Assembly: GCA_028821195.1 (NCBI GenBank)
Contig: JAPPHB010000002.1
Coordinates: forward strand, 63,802-127,801
DNA from: Gammaproteobacteria bacterium
GTDB taxonomy: Bacteria; Gemmatimonadota; Gemmatimonadetes; Longimicrobiales; Gaopeijiaceae
Direction of reading: 5' to 3'
Length of the DNA stretch: 64,000 bases
Numbering within the stretch: position 1 is the stretch's first letter; the number at the start of each line of letters is the position of its first letter. The notes beneath the pieces are model-generated. The model saw only the letters and a list, made by a program, of their open reading frames with translations. It was not told where the DNA came from and ran no database searches. Shown one piece after another: positions 17,487-27,552 of the stretch. A program made the position numbers and the translations under genes.

Positions 17487-18604
17487 GCTTGCCAGATCCG
17501 CGGAAGTCGGCCGGTCAGACCGGTCAGGACCTCGTAGTTGATGGTGCCGGCCTGGTCCGCCACCTCCTCGACCGTGATCTCCCCATCCCGGTCGCGACCG
17601 ATAAATGTAACGATATCGCCGGGGCGCGCGGCGGGGACGCGCGAGATCTTTACCACCGTCACGTCCATGGAGATCCTTCCGACCAGCGGGACCCGCCGCC
17701 CGCGAACCAGGGCGTGCCCGCAGTTGCCCAGCGCGCGCGGCAGGCCGTCGCCGTACCCGATCGCGACCGTGGCCCATCGCTCGCGTCCGCGCGCGACGTG
17801 GGTGGCGCCGTAGCCCACGGAGCTCCCCGCGGGGACATCGCGCACCAGGGTGATGCGGGCGCGCACGGCCGCCACCGGAGCGGGTCGCGGCAGGTCGGGA
17901 GCGGATGCTCCGCCGTACAGGAAGATGCCGGGGCGCACCGCGCTGGCCGCGTACTGCCGGCGGCGCAGGACGGCGGCCGAGTTGCAGGCGTGAACCCAGG
18001 CGTCCGCAGGGAGGGACAGGTGGCCGACGGCCTCCTGCAGGCGCGCCCACTGCCGGTCGATGGTGCCGGCGGCCTCGTCGGCCGAGTGGAAGTGGGTGTA
18101 GCATCCGCCCCAGCGGAGGGGGCGGGCGGCCAGCGCCGCCACTTCCCTGCCCCACGACGCCGCCGAGCGCCAGTCGAGACCGGCCCTGCCCATCCCCGTG
18201 TCCACCTCCATGTGGAAGGTGGTGCCGCGTCCGCGGCGAGCGGCCTCCCCGGCCAGGGCGCGCAGGTTGTCCAGATCCGAGAAACACAGGGTCAGGCCCG
18301 CGTCCACGGCCGCGGGGAGGGAGGAAGCGGGGGACGGGGTCATCACCAGCACCGGGCGCCGCACCCCTAGCGCCCGCACCTCCAACCCCTCCTCCACCGT
18401 CGCCACCCCGTAGCCGCCGGGCTCCTCGGTCTCCAGGACCCCTACCGTCTCGCGCACGCCCAGTCCGTACGCGTTCGCCTTCACCATCGGGATGACTGCG
18501 GCGGAGTCGCCGGCGGCTTCGCGGATGTGCGCCAGGTTTGCGCGCAGCGCCGCGGCATCGACCTCGACCCAGGCGCGCGCCCGGGGATCGTCGAGCCTCA
18601 CCAT
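17483..18604 (-). CDS. alr: Alanine racemase
   Basis: The 373-residue PLP enzyme interconverts L- and D-alanine, supplying D-Ala for peptidoglycan. The PLP lysine motif MVKANAYGLG is near residue 40, the barrel contains DTGMGRAG, and the C-terminal beta domain has the second catalytic region (GYGATHVARG) and GRISMDV. ATG 18604 begins the homologous part; the open frame continues upstream without family similarity. Its stop overlaps the start of the deaminase gene (ATGA), so it heads a unit of alr, cdd fusion, barrel protein, miaB, LapA-like and comEC. It is divergent from mazG, and the 135-bp gap presumably holds both promoters. Confidence 0.95.
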   Translation of the reverse strand: MVRLDDPRARAWVEVDAAALRANLAHIREAAGDSAAVIPMVKANAYGLGVRETVGVLETEEPGGYGVATVEEGLEVRALGVRRPVLVMTPSPASSLPAAVDAGLTLCFSDLDNLRALAGEAARRGRGTTFHMEVDTGMGRAGLDWRSAASWGREVAALAARPLRWGGCYTHFHSADEAAGTIDRQWARLQEAVGHLSLPADAWVHACNSAAVLRRRQYAASAVRPGIFLYGGASAPDLPRPAPVAAVRARITLVRDVPAGSSVGYGATHVARGRERWATVAIGYGDGLPRALGNCGHALVRGRRVPLVGRISMDVTVVKISRVPAARPGDIVTFIGRDRDGEITVEEVADQAGTINYEVLTGLTGRLPRIWQA

Positions 18605-18739
18605 GGGCGAAAGGTGCCGACGCCACGGGCGGGGGGCAACAATCCGGGGCGCGGCGGTCCATGATATCTGGACTTCTTCCCGAGCGTCCGGAATACTACT
18701 CGCGGCGGCATCCCATCCCGAACGACACTGCCCGATATC

Positions 18740-19612
18740 GTGAAAGCAGGCGAACACAGCACCGCGCATCCATCCGAAGTGACAGCATCCGATGGCATCG
18801 CTCCGTCCTCCGAGACCGCGGCATCCGACGGCATCGCCCCTTCGGAGGGCGTTCTCGACCGCGCGCTCGCCATCGTCGAGTTCCTGCGCGCGAACTGTCC
18901 CTGGGATCGGGCCCAGACCGCCGAGTCGCTCATCCCCTACCTCATCGAGGAGAGCCGGGAAGTAGTGGATGCGATTCGCTCCGGGGACGCCGGCGAACTG
19001 GCGGGGGAACTCGGCGATCTGCTGCTCAACGTGGCCTTCCAGATCGTGCTGGCCGAGAAGGCGGGCGCCTTCGACCGGGAGTCGGTGGTGGATCGGCTGG
19101 AGACGAAGATGAAGCGGCGGCACCCCCACCTCTTCGGCGAGGGCGAGCGGGAGGACTGGGAGTCAATCAAGGCAAGGGAGCTTTCCGACGACGAGAGCGT
19201 GCTCTCAGGGCTTCCCGGCGGGTTGGAACCGCTCGTGCGCGCACATCGCATTCAGGAGAAGCTGAGCGGCGTCGGCTTCGACTGGGATGATGCCGAGGGA
19301 GCCCGCCTCAAGGTGGCCGAGGAACTCGAGGAGATTCGGACGGCGCTCGACCGGGGAGATCCCGGGGAGGTGATGGACGAGGCTGGCGATCTCCTGTTCA
19401 CGGCGGTCAACCTCGCGCGCCTCGCCGGCGTGCATGCGACCAACGCGCTCGCGCGCACCAACCGCAAGGTGGAAGCCCGCTTCCGACGCGTGGAGGAACT
19501 CGCCCGCGACGGCGGCAGGCGGGTGGCGGAGATGTCGCTGGAAGAACTGGACGCGCTCTGGGACGCGGTGAAGGCGGAGGCGCGGGACGCGGAGGAGACG
19601 CCGGGCGGCTGA
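18740..19612 (+). CDS. mazG: Nucleoside triphosphate pyrophosphohydrolase MazG
   Basis: MazG hydrolyses (d)NTPs to NMP and pyrophosphate, cleaning aberrant nucleotides and modulating ppGpp-type stress responses. Both MazG helical domains are present in 290 residues: the first with CPWDRAQTAESL, LIEESREVVDAI and ELGDLLLNVAFQ, the second with AEELEEIRTAL and DEAGDLLFTAVNLAR, i.e. paired EExxE and ExxD metal sites. The start is GTG 18740. The first 35 residues are not part of the family and contain a duplicated TASDGIAPS-type unit that is also visible as a DNA repeat (18780-18850), so the real start may be later or the extension recent. It is convergent with asnS. Confidence 0.9.
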   Translation: MKAGEHSTAHPSEVTASDGIAPSSETAASDGIAPSEGVLDRALAIVEFLRANCPWDRAQTAESLIPYLIEESREVVDAIRSGDAGELAGELGDLLLNVAFQIVLAEKAGAFDRESVVDRLETKMKRRHPHLFGEGEREDWESIKARELSDDESVLSGLPGGLEPLVRAHRIQEKLSGVGFDWDDAEGARLKVAEELEEIRTALDRGDPGEVMDEAGDLLFTAVNLARLAGVHATNALARTNRKVEARFRRVEELARDGGRRVAEMSLEELDALWDAVKAEARDAEETPGG

Positions 19613-19657
19613 CGCGCGAGGGGTGCCGCTCGCTCGCGGGCGAGGCGGAGCCGGCCG

Positions 19658-20956
<1,299 letters not shown>

Positions 20957-21062
20957 GGCGGTCTCCTGGGTGGGATCGGCTGGAGATGGACGGTCCCCGG
21001 GCGCGGACCGTCGGTAGCTAGTCTGCCACGGCGGGGGCGTCAAGTCCAACGACGTGCCGGCG

Positions 21063-23162
21063 CTACCCCACCGAACGAAGCTGCAGGCGGTCGCCGAACC
21101 GGCCGGTCAGGAGCTGACGACGCATCGCGTTCCCGGGGGTGAGCAGGTCCGGGTCGCGGTCGATGGCCGCGCGGGCGTGTGCGCGGGCGGCGCGCATGAG
21201 GTCCTGGTCGAGCGTGAGGTCGGCGAACCGCAGAACGGGCTGCCCGTGCTGCTGGGAGCCGAAGAAGTCCCCTTCCCCGCGCATGGCCAGATCGGCCCGC
21301 GCGATCGCAAAGCCGTCGTGCGTGCTCCGGAAGACCCTCAGCCGCTCGGCGGCGGCTTCCTCCGCGTCGGCGATGGCAACGCAGTGGCTGCGGTCGGCCC
21401 CGCGCCCGACCCGGCCGCGGAGCTGGTGCAGCTGCGAGAGGCCGAAGCGCTCGGCGTGCTCGATGAGCATGACGGTGGCGTTGGACACGTCGATGCCCAC
21501 CTCCACGACCGACGTGGCCACCAGAACGTCCAGATCGCCGGCCAGAAAGGCGCGCATCACCGCATCCCTCTCCTCGCCGGGGAGCTGGCCGTGCAGGAGG
21601 CCGACCCGGAAGTCCGCAAACTCCTCCGCGCGCAGGCGTTCCCACTCCTCGGTGGCCGAGCGCAACTGCAGCTTGTCGGACTCGCCCACCAGGGGATAGA
21701 TGACGTAAACCTGCCGTCCCCGCGCCAGCTCGTCGCGGACCAGCCGGTACGCCTCGGCGCGGCGGGAAGGCCGCAGCCAGCGGGTTGCCACCGGTTTGCG
21801 CCCGGGGGGCAACTCGTCCAGCACGCTCAGGTCGAGGTCGCCGTAGAGGGCGAGCGCCAGCGAGCGCGGGATCGGCGTCGCCGACATGATCAGGGTATCG
21901 GGGGTAGGGTCGCGCTGGCCCAGGACCATCCGCTGACGCACCCCGAAACGGTGCTGCTCGTCAACCACCACCAGCCCCAGGCGGGCGAACTCCACCGTCT
22001 CCTGGATGAGCGCATGGGTGCCGGTCACCACGAGGCCGCTGCCGTCGGCCAGGGCGGCGAGCACGCGGGCGCGCTCGCGGGCATCGGTGCGCCCGGTGAG
22101 CAGCAGGGTCTCGACCCCGAGCGGGCCGAGCAGGCGCTCGAGGCTGCGGGCGTGCTGTTCGGCGAGCAGTTCGGTGGGCGCCATGAGGGCGGCCTGGTGC
22201 CCGCCCTCCACCGCAAGCATCATGGCAAATACGGCGACGATCGTCTTCCCTGCCCCCACATCCCCCTGCAGCATGCGGTTCATGCGGCGGTCCGCGGTCA
22301 TGTCCGCGTAGATCTCGCGCAGCACCCGGGCCTGGGCATCGGTCAGGCGAAACCCGAGCGACTCGTGCAGAGGACGGATCAGCCGGTTGGTGCGGCCGAA
22401 GCGGATGCCGTTGACCGCGGTGGTGCTCCGGTGGCGGGCGTGGGCGTGCATGAGCTGCAGGAAGTAGAGCTCGTCCCAGGCGAGACGCCTTCGGCCCCGC
22501 TCGGCCGCGTCAAGGCTCCTCGGGGCATGCAGGCTGGAGAGCGCTTCGGCCAGACCCGGCACGCCGATCTCGCGGCGCTCTCCGGGGGAGAGGTACTCCT
22601 CTTCCTCGACCTGCCCCAAGAGGGTGGACAGATTGCGCTCCAGCAGTTGGCGCAGCACCCACTGCGGTACGGCCTCGGACGCCGGATAGACCACGAAGAT
22701 GGTGCCGCGGGCTCCGCCCTCCTCTCCCTCGGAGGCGCCGCGGGCACGCCCGGATTCGAGAACGGCGAACTCGCGGGGCTGGATCTGGCGGCCGTGAAAG
22801 AAGCGCACCGTGCCGGCGGCGAGCAGGAGGTCCCCCTTGCGGATCCTGCGATCGAGCCACGGCTGTCCCGGCCAGGCGCAGGTGATGTGGCCTGTCTCGT
22901 CCTCGATCACGGCCTGAAAGATGCGCAGGCCCTTGCGCGTTGGAATGACCCCGGAGCTGCGCACCCGCCCGACGACGACGGCGGCGTCCCCCACTTCGAG
23001 CCCGGCCACCGGCTGAACGGTCGAGGCGTCCTCATAGCGCCGGGGCACGTGATAGAGCAGGTCGCGCGCCTTGCGGATGCCCAGTCCCGCAAGGTTCTCC
23101 GCCCGCCGCGGACCGACGCCCTTGAGGTACTGGACGGGGGAGTCGAGCCTCGAGAAGCTCAT
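21063..23162 (-). CDS. recG: ATP-dependent DNA helicase RecG
   Basis: This 699-residue SF2 helicase remodels stalled forks and Holliday junctions. The N-terminal wedge/OB domain (PVQYLKGVGPRRAENL, then GDAAVVVGRV) is followed by the helicase core: LQGDVGAGKTIVA (Walker A), VVVDEQHRFGVRQR (motif II, DEQH), MSATPIPRSLAL (motif III) and, in the second RecA domain, VEVGIDVSNATVM with QLRGRVGRG (motifs V-VI), plus the C-terminal TRG region. Its ATG overlaps the ftsY stop (ATGA at 23159-23162). Length is as usual for RecG. It sits at the distal end of the dcw-derived transcription run. Confidence 0.96.
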   Translation of the reverse strand: MSFSRLDSPVQYLKGVGPRRAENLAGLGIRKARDLLYHVPRRYEDASTVQPVAGLEVGDAAVVVGRVRSSGVIPTRKGLRIFQAVIEDETGHITCAWPGQPWLDRRIRKGDLLLAAGTVRFFHGRQIQPREFAVLESGRARGASEGEEGGARGTIFVVYPASEAVPQWVLRQLLERNLSTLLGQVEEEEYLSPGERREIGVPGLAEALSSLHAPRSLDAAERGRRRLAWDELYFLQLMHAHARHRSTTAVNGIRFGRTNRLIRPLHESLGFRLTDAQARVLREIYADMTADRRMNRMLQGDVGAGKTIVAVFAMMLAVEGGHQAALMAPTELLAEQHARSLERLLGPLGVETLLLTGRTDARERARVLAALADGSGLVVTGTHALIQETVEFARLGLVVVDEQHRFGVRQRMVLGQRDPTPDTLIMSATPIPRSLALALYGDLDLSVLDELPPGRKPVATRWLRPSRRAEAYRLVRDELARGRQVYVIYPLVGESDKLQLRSATEEWERLRAEEFADFRVGLLHGQLPGEERDAVMRAFLAGDLDVLVATSVVEVGIDVSNATVMLIEHAERFGLSQLHQLRGRVGRGADRSHCVAIADAEEAAAERLRVFRSTHDGFAIARADLAMRGEGDFFGSQQHGQPVLRFADLTLDQDLMRAARAHARAAIDRDPDLLTPGNAMRRQLLTGRFGDRLQLRSVG

Positions 23163-24136
23163 GCCGGAGATCCGAAAACGCCCTCCAGAAACGCGTTCGC
23201 GTCGAAGGGCTCGAGGTCTCCGGGGCCTTCTCCCACTCCGACGAGCTTGACCGGCAACCCGAACTCCTGCCCGAGGGCGACGACGATGCCGCCGCGCGCG
23301 CTGGAATCCATCTTGGCGAGAAGAATCCCGCTCGGATTCACGGCGTCACGGAACACCCGCACCTGGGCGAGCGCGTTCTGACCCACGGTTGCGTCGAGCA
23401 CGATCAGGGTCTCGTGCGGAGCGCCCGGCAGCTTGCGGGCGATGACCCGCCGTACCTTGGCGAGTTCATCCATCAACCCGGTGCGGGTATGGAGGCGTCC
23501 GGCGGTGTCGACGATCGCTACGTCAACGCCGCGCGCACGGGCCGCGTCGATGGCGTCGAAGGCGACCGCGGCGGGATCTCCGCCCGGCTGTCCGGCCACG
23601 AAATCGGCGCCGGTGCGGTCCGCCCAGACGCGCAGCTGGGAGATCGCGCCCGCCCGGTAGGTGTCCGCCGCGGCGAGCAGGACCTTCCTGCCCCGGGCAG
23701 CGAGCACATGGGCCAGCTTGCCGGCGGAAGTGGTCTTCCCCACCCCGTTGACCCCCACCATCAGATAGACGGCGATCCCCTGCGCGGGTTCGCGGAGGCC
23801 GAAGGCGGCCTCCGTTGCCGAAGCCGCGGGAGCCCCTTCGGCCGATGCGACGGGAAGCAGGATCCTCGCCACTTCGTCCCGCAGGGCGTTGCGTAGCGCC
23901 TCCGGGCCGCGGAGCCGTCCGCGCCGCTGGAGTGCTTCGACGCGGTCCACGAGCCGCAGCGCGGCCTCCACGCCGAAGTCGGCGGCCAGCAGGCGGTCCT
24001 CGAGTTCCTCGAGCGTCTCGGTGCCCAGGCCGCGCGCGGACGGCCGGAGGTCGGGGAGGGCGAAGCCCGCGACCCTCCGCCACAGCGACCCGCGCGTACC
24101 GCTCCCTTTGCCGGTCAGTCGGCCCAGCGGCGTCAC
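23159..24136 (-). CDS. ftsY: Signal recognition particle receptor FtsY
   Basis: FtsY docks ribosome-SRP complexes at the membrane for co-translational insertion. The 325-residue form has only a short N-terminal lead, the helical N domain (ETLEELEDRLLAADFGVE) and the GTPase G domain with GVNGVGKTTSAGKLA, DTYRAGAISQL, DTAGRLHTRTGLMDEL and GVGEGPGDLEPFD. The guanine-specificity loop reads AKMDSSARGG rather than the common TKLDGTAKGG. GTG 24136 is preferred because the frame above it overlaps the upstream gene by about 40 bp; it then starts 5 bp after that gene's stop. The acidic A domain of proteobacterial FtsY is missing, as in many other phyla. Confidence 0.92.
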   Translation of the reverse strand: MTPLGRLTGKGSGTRGSLWRRVAGFALPDLRPSARGLGTETLEELEDRLLAADFGVEAALRLVDRVEALQRRGRLRGPEALRNALRDEVARILLPVASAEGAPAASATEAAFGLREPAQGIAVYLMVGVNGVGKTTSAGKLAHVLAARGRKVLLAAADTYRAGAISQLRVWADRTGADFVAGQPGGDPAAVAFDAIDAARARGVDVAIVDTAGRLHTRTGLMDELAKVRRVIARKLPGAPHETLIVLDATVGQNALAQVRVFRDAVNPSGILLAKMDSSARGGIVVALGQEFGLPVKLVGVGEGPGDLEPFDANAFLEGVFGSPA

Positions 24137-24141
24137 AAACG

Positions 24142-26097
24142 CTACCGGAGGCCCCGGCGGCGGCGGCCGATCCACTCGCCGCACAGCACCGCCAGGACGA
24201 GGATGAAGGGCAGGGGGTGCGTGCGCAGCGGACGGCCGACAGCCGCGTGGACGCCTCCTTCGGCCGCGTCCCCGCCCACCGCGTCGACGACGGGCGGCAA
24301 CCGGAGTTCGCCGGTGTAGCGCTCGACGTCGAAACGGCCGCTCGCCTCCTCGCCGCCGGCCCCCGTGGACAGCACGAAATCATAGGCGCCCGGGTCCAGC
24401 GGCGCGGTGGTGAAGGCCTCTGTGGAATCCACCGCGACCGTGGACTCGAAGACCGTTTCGCCGGCGTGGATGAGACGAAGGCCGAGTTCCTGCCCGGCCA
24501 TTCCGGGCGCCTGCCAGCGAACGGGGCTCCCGCGCCCGATCACCGGCTCGGCGGGACCGGGTGGACCGGCGGCCGCAAGCCGCTCGCCGGCGAACAGCCA
24601 GTTCGCCACTCCAGCCCACAGGGACCGGTAGGCACGGCGCGGCATTCCCTCGCGGGCGGCCCAGCGCCAGTAGCCTTCGGCCAGGCCGACGCCCACGCGC
24701 CTGCCCTGCTCGGCGATCAGAACGACGGCGGCCTCTCCAGTGCCGCGCCCGCCCAGATGCACCTGCAGGGCGACCGTTCCCGAGTGCGCCGTTGCGGGGT
24801 GGAGGGCGGTGAGGGGCGGCAGAGCCCCGAGATCCAGGTCGGCGAACTGCCCGGCCACCGGCGAGGCGGGGAGGTCCGCGGCCACGTACCACTCGCCCTC
24901 GACGTCGCCCGCCACCGCCACCCCGCCCAGCGACGCACCCGCCCGGTCGGCCGGGAACATGAGCAGACGCCGGGCGTTGCGGGAGGCGTCGCGCACCCAG
25001 CCCGGAGCGGTCGCGCCCAGGCCGTGCAGCACCACGATGTCGGCGGCGGCGAGCATCGTGCGCAGCTCGCCCTCGGTGACCTCGTCCGCGATCCCGTCGC
25101 CGCGGCCGATCGGCAGGTACCGCGACCCGGCGACGCGCAGGTAGCCGCGCGCGGGCAGCCCGGTCACGTCCTCCAGCACGGGGAGCAGGTGCCGGGGCTC
25201 CCAGTCCGGGCGCAGGGAGAGCAGGACCAGCCCGGCCTGCGGAGGCGCTACGCGCACATGGCGCACGCGGCGGTCGTCGTCGGCAAAGCCATCGTTTTCC
25301 AGGACGACGGTGGCCGCGTAGCGCACCAGCCCTTCGGCCGTGGGGGCGGGGAGGTCCACGGGCGTGCGCGCGACCTGGCCGGGCGAGGGGATGTCCACCG
25401 GAATCGATGCCACCAGGCGATCCTCCTCCAGCACCTCGATGCGGGCGGCGGTACCCGGGGCGGCCTCGCCGAACACGGTGACCTCGGCGACAAAGGGCGT
25501 CCCCCGTTCGACACGCGCGGGTGGGGCGAAGTCGGCCACCCCCGCATTCGCCACGGTTGCGCCCACCACCTCAAGGCGGGCCTGCAGCCCGGGCACCACC
25601 GGAAGGCTGCCGAAGTCGGCATCGGTCAGGCGCCCGTCGCTCACCACCGTGACCGCGCGCGCACCCGACTCGGCCGCCGCGCGCAGCGCCGGCAGGAGGC
25701 GGGAGGAGGTGGCCGCGGGTGCGCGCGCGTCCAGCTCGTCGGCCGTGCTCGCCGCCACGGCATCCCCGAAGACAAGGATCCGGCCTCCGCCGCTCGCGAG
25801 GCGCCGCGCTTCCTCGACCGCGTCCGCCCACGCCGTCTCCCCGCCGGTAGCACCGGCCGCCATGCTCAGGGAGCCGTCCAGCAGCACCAGGGCGCCCTGG
25901 CCGACGCCGTCACCCGCGCCGGCAGGCAGGCGGGGGTTCCAGATGAGCAGCGCAACGAGGCAGATCGCCAGCGCTCTTGCAAGGGCCAGCCAGCGCCGGC
26001 CCGCCACCGGCAGTTCCCGGCGATGGTAGACCCAGAGGGAGAAGCCGCACGCCCCCACCAGCAGGAGGGGCAGGACGATCCAGGAAAGCAGGCTCAC
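24142..26097 (-). CDS. Membrane-anchored von Willebrand factor A domain protein
   Basis: The 651-residue protein has two N-terminal membrane segments (SWIVLPLLLVGACGFSLWV and WLALARALAICLVALLIW), a periplasmic vWA-like domain beginning LVLLDGSLSM with an intact DxSxS metal site (about residue 75), a long mixed beta region and one C-terminal helix (LPFILVLAVLCGEWIG). This architecture is like BatA/BatB-type and glutamine-amidotransferase-like aerotolerance proteins, though no partner MoxR ATPase is nearby. Its place between the M23 peptidase and ftsY, in the same run as ftsZ, suggests a link to envelope growth, but that is inference only. The start follows 31 bp after the peptidase stop. Confidence 0.75.
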   Translation of the reverse strand: MSLLSWIVLPLLLVGACGFSLWVYHRRELPVAGRRWLALARALAICLVALLIWNPRLPAGAGDGVGQGALVLLDGSLSMAAGATGGETAWADAVEEARRLASGGGRILVFGDAVAASTADELDARAPAATSSRLLPALRAAAESGARAVTVVSDGRLTDADFGSLPVVPGLQARLEVVGATVANAGVADFAPPARVERGTPFVAEVTVFGEAAPGTAARIEVLEEDRLVASIPVDIPSPGQVARTPVDLPAPTAEGLVRYAATVVLENDGFADDDRRVRHVRVAPPQAGLVLLSLRPDWEPRHLLPVLEDVTGLPARGYLRVAGSRYLPIGRGDGIADEVTEGELRTMLAAADIVVLHGLGATAPGWVRDASRNARRLLMFPADRAGASLGGVAVAGDVEGEWYVAADLPASPVAGQFADLDLGALPPLTALHPATAHSGTVALQVHLGGRGTGEAAVVLIAEQGRRVGVGLAEGYWRWAAREGMPRRAYRSLWAGVANWLFAGERLAAAGPPGPAEPVIGRGSPVRWQAPGMAGQELGLRLIHAGETVFESTVAVDSTEAFTTAPLDPGAYDFVLSTGAGGEEASGRFDVERYTGELRLPPVVDAVGGDAAEGGVHAAVGRPLRTHPLPFILVLAVLCGEWIGRRRRGLR

Positions 26098-26128
26098 TCT
26101 TCCGACCCGGCGCAGGCGCCGGATTGGG

Positions 26129-27469
26129 TCACTGGTCGTCCTGGGGCTCTGCCCCGCCCTCGGTTTCTTCCGCGACTACGGAAGCGCCAGGCAAGCCCCT
26201 GCCCGGCAGGAACGCCAGGCTGGCGAGAAGCGCGCTGCCCTCGGCGAGCTGCTCCTCCCACAGGGGCCACATCGCGTCCGGAATAGGATCTCCCGGAGGG
26301 GTGCGGATGTCCAGGGGATCTTCGACCCGGCCGTTCCGGCGCAACTCGTAGTGGAGATGCGGTCCCGTTGCCAGCCCCGTCATCCCTACGTACCCGATCG
26401 TCTGGCCCTGCCTCACCCGCGCTCCCACCGCCATGCCGGGACCGAAGCCGCTCAGGTGCGCATAGCGTGTCACGAAGCCGTTGGTGTGCCGGACCTCCAC
26501 CAGGTTGCCGTAGCTGCCGCTCCAGCCGCGGTGGGTGACCACGCCGCCGGCGGTCACCATGACCGGAACGCCGACGTCGGCGGCGTAGTCGACGCCGTTG
26601 TGGGCCCGCCAGGTCCGCAGCACGGGGTGGAAGCGGGCGCTCTGCACGCGCGAAGAGATGCGGCGGTACTCCAGCGGCTTGAGCAGAAACTGCCGCTGCA
26701 CCGACCTACCCTCTGGATCGTAGTAGGCCCCCTCGCCATCCCCCGAGGCATCGAACCAGAACGCCCGAAAAGGGGTTTCCCGGTTGATGAACTCCGCAGC
26801 CACGATGCGTCCGTTGCCTCTCATGGATCCGTCGGGGCGGACGGCGCGCTCCAGGACGACGCGGTAGGAATCGCCCGGCTGAACCTGGCGGTGGAAATCC
26901 ACCTCCCACTGGAAGATCCTGTCGAGACCGTCCAGGAGTTTGGCCCGGTCGCCGGACGGCATGAACTGCAGCGACGGGCTTCCCATCACGGCCATCCAGA
27001 GACTCGACCGGATGCTCCCCTCGAAGAAGACCGTGTCGGTGACGACCGGGGTTCGCATCATGCGCGAGGTCCAGCCGTCCGCGGCCCGGTCCAGGTACAT
27101 GATCGAGTCCGGGCTGAGCCCTACTTCCACTGCCGTCAACACACCGTCGCGGCGGTCTCTCCAGTAGGTTACCGGTGTGCCCGCAACAAGGCGGCGAGGA
27201 TTGGCTCGCTCCCCGAAGGCCTCCAGCATGTCGACCCGGTCATTGGTCGAGAGGGAGGCGGCGAGGAAGAGCGAACCCAGCGTCTGGCCGCGCCGCAGAC
27301 TGACCTGCTCCGCCACGTGCGGGGGCGCGGCCGCGACGGAGGCCAGGGTACCGGCATCGTAGGTCACGGACCTGCCGGAGGCGAACCATGCAGTCGCCCC
27401 CAACCCCAGGATCCCCGACACGATGGCCGCCGCCACCGCGACTCTCCGATCCCCCGCCACGCGCAGCAT
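26129..27469 (-). CDS. Membrane-anchored M23-family murein endopeptidase
   Basis: This 446-residue product resembles MepM-type DD-endopeptidases that cut peptide cross-links in peptidoglycan. There is one N-terminal membrane anchor (RRVAVAAAIVSGILGLGA), a LysM/opacity-like region (VSLRRGQTLGSLFLAA) and a C-terminal lysostaphin-type domain with zinc ligands in HNGVDYAADVG and GPHLHYELRRNG. ATG 27469 has AGGAG six bases before it. An alternative GTG at 27556 overlaps the ftsZ stop (GTGA) and would add 29 basic residues. Lying directly behind ftsZ, it is well placed to act in septal wall splitting. The Pro/Glu-rich tail is not conserved in the family. Confidence 0.88.
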   Translation of the reverse strand: MLRVAGDRRVAVAAAIVSGILGLGATAWFASGRSVTYDAGTLASVAAAPPHVAEQVSLRRGQTLGSLFLAASLSTNDRVDMLEAFGERANPRRLVAGTPVTYWRDRRDGVLTAVEVGLSPDSIMYLDRAADGWTSRMMRTPVVTDTVFFEGSIRSSLWMAVMGSPSLQFMPSGDRAKLLDGLDRIFQWEVDFHRQVQPGDSYRVVLERAVRPDGSMRGNGRIVAAEFINRETPFRAFWFDASGDGEGAYYDPEGRSVQRQFLLKPLEYRRISSRVQSARFHPVLRTWRAHNGVDYAADVGVPVMVTAGGVVTHRGWSGSYGNLVEVRHTNGFVTRYAHLSGFGPGMAVGARVRQGQTIGYVGMTGLATGPHLHYELRRNGRVEDPLDIRTPPGDPIPDAMWPLWEEQLAEGSALLASLAFLPGRGLPGASVVAEETEGGAEPQDDQ

Positions 27470-27552
27470 CCCGCTCCTGCCTCCACCACGCCTGTCGCCA
27501 TGCCCGTCCGGCGCCCGCCTGGACCTGCCCCGATCCGCTCCTCCCAAAAACG

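Noticed and set aside
17487..18662. Upstream extension of the deaminase-lipoprotein frame through alr
   Set aside because: This part is the shadow of alanine racemase in another frame; the deaminase begins at ATG 17486 with an ATGA overlap.
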